Source: Salinibacillus aidingensis (GTDB taxonomy: Bacteria; Bacillota; Bacilli; Bacillales; Alkalibacillaceae). Taken from it: a DNA stretch of 64,000 nucleotides. Below, in pieces: positions 59,553-64,000 of the stretch. The translations under genes were made by a program, and so were the position numbers. Positions within the stretch are counted from its first letter, which is position 1; every line of letters starts with the position of its first letter. Location of the stretch: contig NZ_BAAADO010000004.1 in assembly GCF_039522525.1 (NCBI RefSeq), forward strand, positions 310,001 to 374,000, given 5' to 3'. Below the pieces are notes generated by a model. It was not told where the DNA came from and made no database searches. It worked only from the letters and a program-made list of their open reading frames with translations.

Positions 59553-60473
59553 GTGATTATCGACGGACATTGTGACGTATTATATCAACTATGGAGAAAT
59601 CCTGATTGGTCTTTTGACAATCAGCAGGAATTACGGGTGAATTATAATAGATGGATGAATAATGATGTGAAGGTTCAATGTTTTGCTATTTTTGTACCAC
59701 CACATATACCTGAGGATTTACAGTTTCATAGTGCATTAGAAATGGCTAATATTTTCTATGAACGAATTCTGAAACCCTACCCCAAAATTAAAATGGTTAC
59801 CTCCCGGGACGATATTCTTCAGTTAAAAGAAGATGAAAAAGGGGCCATGCTTACGTTGGAGGGGATGCATCCCGTAGGTAATGATATTACCAAACTAAAG
59901 ACATTACTTCATCTGGGTGTAAAAGCAGCAGGCCTTACATGGAACAATGCAAATGCTGTATCTGATGGAATCGGGGAAGTAAGAGGCGCTGGTTTATCTG
60001 AATTCGGGAAACAGGTTGTGGAAGTACTGAATACATATGAAGTATTAACGGATGTTTCTCATCTATCTTATCGAGGCTTTTGGGATGTTATGGACACAGC
60101 AGAATATCCGATAGCCAGCCACTCAAATAGCTTCAGTGTCTGTAAGCATCGAAGGAATCTGGATAATAAACAAATTAAAGCATTAATTTCCAGAGATGCT
60201 TTTATGGGGGTAACCTTTGTCCCGGAGTTTTTAGCAGATACTGATCAGACTAGTACAAAAGATATTCTTAACCATATTGAAAAGATCATGACTCTTGGCG
60301 GTGAAGATATCGTAGGATTAGGATCGGATTTTGATGGAACAGATGGAATTGTGAAAGGGATAGAGGATTATTCAAAGTATAATTCTTTTATTCAGGAATT
60401 AGAAGGTCGATTTTCCAGCGATTTTGTCCGGAAGATTACCCATGAAAATTTTCTTAAAGCATTACCGCGTTAG
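59553..60473 (+). CDS. Membrane dipeptidase-like enzyme (peptidase family M19)
   Basis: The 306-residue protein is an M19 renal-dipeptidase-type metallopeptidase with DGHCD near the N-terminus, LEGMHPVG, the LTDVSHLS and SHSNS segments that carry metal-binding His residues, and GLGSDFDGTDG. Enzymes of this family cleave dipeptides, including those with D-residues. The start is GTG 59553 after GGAGGACTCA; upstream sequence belongs to the spoVS terminator. It sits between spoVS and the ferredoxin oxidoreductase, an arrangement seen in several Bacillaceae. The substrate is unknown. Confidence 0.9.
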   Translation: MIIDGHCDVLYQLWRNPDWSFDNQQELRVNYNRWMNNDVKVQCFAIFVPPHIPEDLQFHSALEMANIFYERILKPYPKIKMVTSRDDILQLKEDEKGAMLTLEGMHPVGNDITKLKTLLHLGVKAAGLTWNNANAVSDGIGEVRGAGLSEFGKQVVEVLNTYEVLTDVSHLSYRGFWDVMDTAEYPIASHSNSFSVCKHRRNLDNKQIKALISRDAFMGVTFVPEFLADTDQTSTKDILNHIEKIMTLGGEDIVGLGSDFDGTDGIVKGIEDYSKYNSFIQELEGRFSSDFVRKITHENFLKALPR

Positions 60474-60477
60474 ATAG

Positions 60478-60505
60478 TAATAAGCCTAATCGCTTATTCT
60501 ATTAT
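60478..60505 (+). terminator. Possible terminator after the dipeptidase gene
   Basis: AATAAGC (60479-60485) pairs perfectly with GCTTATT (60492-60498), followed by CTATTATATTTATT. The stem is AT-rich and weak. Confidence 0.45.
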
Positions 60506-60582
60506 ATTTATTATAAGATGAGGCATTCCCGGGTAATTTGGGATGCTTCCATCTGAACTTTATTAAGGGGGTGTCTAATTCA

Positions 60583-62349
60583 ATGATAAGTCAGCTTTCA
60601 TGGAAAGTAGGAGGACAGCAGGGAGAGGGAATTGAAAGTACCGGTGAAATTTTTGCTGCGGCGATGAATCACTTAGGCTACTATCTTTATGGTTACAGAC
60701 ATTTTTCATCACGTATTAAAGGAGGTCATACGAATAATAAAATAAGAGTTTCAACAACACCTGTTCGTTCTTTGCAGGATGGATTAGATATTTTAGTAGC
60801 ATTTGATCAGGAAACAATTGATGTGAATGTCCACGAACTTCAGGATGAAGGAATTGTGATTGCTGATGCGAAATTCAAGCCAACCATACCTGAGGGCTCT
60901 AATGTAATTCTTTATGCCGTTCCGTTTACTGAAATAGCGAGAGAATTAGGAAGTTCATTAATGAAAAATATGGTGGCTATTGGTGCATCCAGTGCCATTC
61001 TTGATTTGGACACGAATGAATACTATGATATTGTCTATCAGACCTTTGGCAGAAAAGGAACTAAAGTAGTAGAGAATAATATGAAAGCAATAGGAAAGGG
61101 CGCTGCATTTGTTCAATCCCAATCACAGGGGAAGCCCTCGAACCTGAAGCTGATGCCTGCGGACGGTCAAAAACGAATGTATATGATTGGAAATGACGCC
61201 ATTTCAATCGGATTATTAGCAGGGGGCTGTCGCTTTATGGCTGCTTACCCTATTACGCCGGCTTCTGAAATTATGGAATTTATGATTAAGCATTTGCCTG
61301 ACTATGGTGGAACCGTCATTCAGACAGAGGATGAAATGGCTGCAGCCACAATGGCAATTGGCGCTAATTATGCAGGCGTACGCGCGATAACCGCTTCCGC
61401 TGGACCAGGCCTGTCTTTAATGATGGAGTCGATTGGATTAGCCGGAATGACCGAAACACCACTCGTTGTCGTAGATACTCAACGCGGCGGGCCGAGTACA
61501 GGACTTCCCACAAAACAGGAACAGTCCGATTTAATGGCTATGATTTATGGAACGCATGGGGAAATACCAAAAATTGTTATGGCGCCAAGTACAGTGGAAG
61601 AAGGGTTCTATGACGCAGTAGAAGCGCTGAATCTGGCAGAGGAATATCAATGTCCGGTTATTTTATTATCTGATTTACAATTATCCTTAGGCAAACAGAC
61701 CGTTGATTATCTCGACTATGATCAGGTGGAAATTAGAAGAGGAAACCTTGATATTGATCCTGATTTACCTGAATTAGAGAAAGGTCATTACTTTAAACGA
61801 TACAAAGTTACAGAAAATGGAATATCCCCGCGAATATTACCTGGAACCAAAAACGGTATCTTCCATGTTACCGGAGTTGAGCATGATGAAACAGGTAAAC
61901 CTTCAGAAAAAGCTCCGAACCGAAGAGAACAAATGGAAAAGAGACTTCGCAAATTAAAAGACCTGCCGAAAAAATTTCCTGCACCTGTCACAAAAACAAC
62001 AATAAATGATGAAAATCCCGATCTATTATTTGTTGGATATATTTCCACAAGAGGAGCCATTGAAGAAGCGATGGCACGATTACGCCAGGATGGATTTAAA
62101 GTGAACCATGCCCACATTCGATTGCTGCATCCTTTTCCATCTGAAGAAATAACCCCTTTATTAGAAAACGCTAAACAGGTAATCGTTGTGGAACATAATG
62201 CTACTGGTCAATTAGCCAATATTTTAAAAATGAATACCGGTTATGGGGATAAAATCACAAGTGTATTGAAATTTGATGGCACCCCATTCCTGCCAGGTGA
62301 AATTTATCATGAATGCATGCAGGAGGTGGTTGTTTATGGCAACCGTTAA
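60583..62349 (+). CDS. korA: 2-oxoacid:ferredoxin oxidoreductase, fused gamma-alpha subunit
   Basis: This subunit with KorB decarboxylates a 2-oxoacid (probably 2-oxoglutarate) to an acyl-CoA, passing electrons to ferredoxin. From ATG 60583 the 588 residues contain an N-terminal gamma domain (KVGGQQGEGIESTG, about 6-190), then the alpha pyrimidine-binding domain (GNDAISIGLLAGGCRFMAAY) and a transketolase C-like domain (EEITPLLENAKQVIVVEHN). Two-subunit fusion of this type is common in aerobic Bacillaceae. A stem-loop at about 60521-60547 precedes the AAGGGGGTG ribosome binding site. Confidence 0.92.
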   Translation: MISQLSWKVGGQQGEGIESTGEIFAAAMNHLGYYLYGYRHFSSRIKGGHTNNKIRVSTTPVRSLQDGLDILVAFDQETIDVNVHELQDEGIVIADAKFKPTIPEGSNVILYAVPFTEIARELGSSLMKNMVAIGASSAILDLDTNEYYDIVYQTFGRKGTKVVENNMKAIGKGAAFVQSQSQGKPSNLKLMPADGQKRMYMIGNDAISIGLLAGGCRFMAAYPITPASEIMEFMIKHLPDYGGTVIQTEDEMAAATMAIGANYAGVRAITASAGPGLSLMMESIGLAGMTETPLVVVDTQRGGPSTGLPTKQEQSDLMAMIYGTHGEIPKIVMAPSTVEEGFYDAVEALNLAEEYQCPVILLSDLQLSLGKQTVDYLDYDQVEIRRGNLDIDPDLPELEKGHYFKRYKVTENGISPRILPGTKNGIFHVTGVEHDETGKPSEKAPNRREQMEKRLRKLKDLPKKFPAPVTKTTINDENPDLLFVGYISTRGAIEEAMARLRQDGFKVNHAHIRLLHPFPSEEITPLLENAKQVIVVEHNATGQLANILKMNTGYGDKITSVLKFDGTPFLPGEIYHECMQEVVVYGNR

Positions 62350-63202
62350 GGATTTCCGAAACAATGTGAAGCCGAACTGGTGTCCTGGATGTGGTGATTT
62401 TTCTGTGCAGGCATCTATTCAACGGGCATGTGCCAACATAGGCTTAGAACCAGATGATCTGGCACTTGTTTCCGGAATTGGCTGTTCAGGAAGAATATCA
62501 GGCTATGTAAACGCCTATGGTTTTCACGGCACACATGGACGTGTGCTGCCGATTGCGCAAGGGGTGAAAATGGCGAATCGGGATTTAACCGTTATCGCGG
62601 CCGGTGGTGATGGAGACGGGTTAGCGATTGGAATGGGGCATACCATTCATGCAATTAGGAGAAATATTGATATCACTTATATCATCATGGACAACCAAAT
62701 TTATGGTTTAACCAAAGGGCAGACATCCCCCAGAAGTGAGGCCGGGTTTGTAACGAAAAGTACACCTGAGGGCTCCATTGAACCTTCCGTCAATTTAATG
62801 GAAATGGCCCTATCCTCTGGTGCAACATTCGTAGCTCAAAGCTTCTCAAGTGATATTAAGGATTTAATGTCTATCATTGAACAAGGTATACAGCATAAAG
62901 GATTCTCCCTGATTAATGTGTTCAGCCCCTGTGTAACCTACAATAAAGTAAACACTTATGAATGGTTTAAGGAAAATCTGGTGAAGCTTTCGTCTATTGA
63001 GGATTATGATTCCGGTGACAGAGGGATGGCCATGAAAACATTAATGGAGCACGACAGTCTGGTAACAGGATTAATCTATCAGGATTCGGTCAGAAAATCC
63101 TATCAGGAAATGGTGAAAGGGTATAAGGAAGAACCTTTAAAAGACGAAGAGTTAGGCATGGATCGTGAAAAATTTGATGAGCTGGTTCAGCAATTTATTT
63201 AA
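62336..63202 (+). CDS. korB: 2-oxoacid:ferredoxin oxidoreductase, beta subunit
   Basis: The 288-residue beta subunit binds thiamine diphosphate and an iron-sulfur cluster. Cys16 and Cys19 (WCPGCGD) and Cys50 (IGCSGR) are likely cluster ligands, and GGDGDGLAIG (about 90-99) begins the TPP-binding motif, ending at MDNQIYGLTKGQ. ATG 62336 lies behind AGGAGGTGG within the end of korA (14-base overlap), so the two subunits are coupled. A more upstream start at 62273 would read through korA and is unlikely. Exact substrate (2-oxoglutarate versus pyruvate) cannot be fixed from sequence. Confidence 0.92.
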   Translation: MATVKDFRNNVKPNWCPGCGDFSVQASIQRACANIGLEPDDLALVSGIGCSGRISGYVNAYGFHGTHGRVLPIAQGVKMANRDLTVIAAGGDGDGLAIGMGHTIHAIRRNIDITYIIMDNQIYGLTKGQTSPRSEAGFVTKSTPEGSIEPSVNLMEMALSSGATFVAQSFSSDIKDLMSIIEQGIQHKGFSLINVFSPCVTYNKVNTYEWFKENLVKLSSIEDYDSGDRGMAMKTLMEHDSLVTGLIYQDSVRKSYQEMVKGYKEEPLKDEELGMDREKFDELVQQFI

Positions 63203-63296
63203 CGCAACTTGGGCAATGAATGGATATTTCCTGGGAAAGCGCATAATGTGAGGCAATAGTTTAATTTCTGAATCATTTCAAGGGTATTTGACAAAT

Positions 63297-63333
63297 AAGG
63301 GCTGACGTCCATTTGAAAAGGGACTCAGCCTTC
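63297..63333. terminator. Convergent hairpin between korB and the - strand gene
   Basis: AAGG-GCTGA-C-GTCC (63297-63310) pairs with GGGACTCAGCCTT (63320-63332) with one bulge. On the - strand it is followed by the T-rich TTATTTGTC, and it overlaps the - strand stop codon (63325-63327). It probably ends both convergent transcripts. Confidence 0.5.
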
Positions 63334-64000
63334 ATTTGTGTCTTCACTTAAAATTTGCGGCAAAGCCTGACCACACTTTGAATAGTGAAATTCAAATCCA
63401 TGCTTTAATGCTTTGTCAGGAATCACTTTTTGTCCTTCTGTTAAAAACTCACTCATTTCTCCAAAAATGACCTTCAATATCCATGATGGTACAGGAAACC
63501 AGTGAGGCCTCCTTAAGGTTTCCCCAATCTTCTTTCCCATCGTATCCATTTTTACCGGATTTGGAGCCGTAATGTTTATCGGCCCTTCAATGGCTTCCTG
63601 GTGGATGATATAGTCAAATAGCTGCGTGAGGTCATAAATGTGTATCCACGACAGCCATTGTTTTCCTGATGCCACTCGACCACCGGCAAATAATTTATAG
63701 GGCATAATCATTCGCGGCAAAGCCCCGCCATCTTTCCCTAAAACAATACCAATTCTTGCAATCACGGTTCGTATCCCAAATTGTTCTGCCTTAATGGCTT
63801 CCTGCTCCCACATACTGCATACCCTCGCCGGAAAACTATTTTTTCGGGGTGCAGATTTTTCTGTGAATTCCTGCTCGTTTGAATTCCCATAAACGCCAAT
63901 AGCCGAAGCATTGATAAATACCTTTGGCTTTATCTCAGAGCTTTGCATAAACTGCAGAAGTTTTTGCGTGGCTTGTTTTCTGCTATCCCATATTTTTGTC
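63325..64000 (-). CDS. TIGR01777-type NAD-dependent epimerase (YfhF-like), 5' truncated by window
   Basis: The - strand frame is open from 64000 to the TGA at 63327-63325. It encodes the C-terminal part of a TIGR01777/YfhF-type SDR epimerase: KVFINASAIGVYGN with the catalytic region, VIARIGIVLGKDGGALPRM, WIHIYDLTQLFDYI and the C-terminal DUF1731 segment (LRRPHWFPVPSWILK). Residues upstream of the internal Met at 63948 (ending QKLLQF) also match the family, so the true start lies right of the window. The substrate is unknown for this family; in B. subtilis yfhF is elsewhere on the chromosome. Confidence 0.88.
   Translation of the reverse strand, partial: TKIWDSRKQATQKLLQFMQSSEIKPKVFINASAIGVYGNSNEQEFTEKSAPRKNSFPARVCSMWEQEAIKAEQFGIRTVIARIGIVLGKDGGALPRMIMPYKLFAGGRVASGKQWLSWIHIYDLTQLFDYIIHQEAIEGPINITAPNPVKMDTMGKKIGETLRRPHWFPVPSWILKVIFGEMSEFLTEGQKVIPDKALKHGFEFHYSKCGQALPQILSEDTNEG

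Overview
The window is a contiguous piece of chromosomal backbone from a motile, endospore-forming member of the Bacillaceae (Bacillota). The evidence is gene order that closely follows the Bacillus subtilis flhB-to-ymdB region, low GC, strong AGGAGG-type ribosome binding sites with several GTG and TTG starts, and sporulation genes (dpaA/dpaB, spoIIIE, spoVS, ylxY, mlpA). A dispersed family of roughly 120-nt palindromic repeats recalls moderately halophilic or environmental Bacillaceae, but I cannot name a species from sequence alone. Almost every gene is on the + strand; only the gene cut by the right edge is on the - strand.

Layout. 1-11036 is the distal end of the flagellar/chemotaxis (fla/che) operon: fliR tail, flhB, flhA, flhF, flhG, cheB, cheW, cheC, cheD, sigD, a FapA/DUF342 gene, a small conserved unknown and swrB. 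cheA, which normally lies between cheB and cheW, is absent. 11045-24785 holds rpsB-tsf, pyrH-frr, uppS-cdsA-dxr-rasP-proS and polC. 24786-34807 is the rimP-nusA-rnpM-ylxQ-infB-ylxP-rbfA-truB-ribF translation/transcription operon, followed by rpsO and pnp. 35077-43667 contains ylxY, mlpA, ymxH, the dipicolinate synthase genes dpaAB, asd-dapG-dapA, tepA and ylzJ. 44043-55089 contains spoIIIE, ymfC, ymfF-ymfH-ymfI-ymfJ, ymfK, rodZ, pgsA and cinA. 55275-63202 contains recA, rny, ymdB, spoVS, a membrane-dipeptidase-like gene and a two-subunit 2-oxoacid:ferredoxin oxidoreductase. The right edge holds a 5'-truncated TIGR01777-type epimerase on the - strand.

The genes form coherent modules: flagellar export and number control with chemotactic adaptation; ribosome and RNA homeostasis (S2, EF-Ts, RRF, RimP, NusA, IF2, RbfA, S15, PNPase, RNase Y); envelope lipid and isoprenoid supply with regulated proteolysis; and diaminopimelate/dipicolinate metabolism, where asd-dapG-dapA make dihydrodipicolinate and dpaAB convert the pathway intermediate to the spore compound.

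The window is largely housekeeping DNA and I found no obvious new multi-gene system. The most interesting signals are non-coding: an attenuator or riboswitch-like leader before ymfK (51156-51292) with a mutually exclusive pairing; a structured leader before rimP (24854-25064); and palindromic repeat units at 43761-44023 whose stems differ between units but keep base pairing, with an inverted relative at 34861-35029. The loss of cheA from its usual position is the most notable gene-content oddity.
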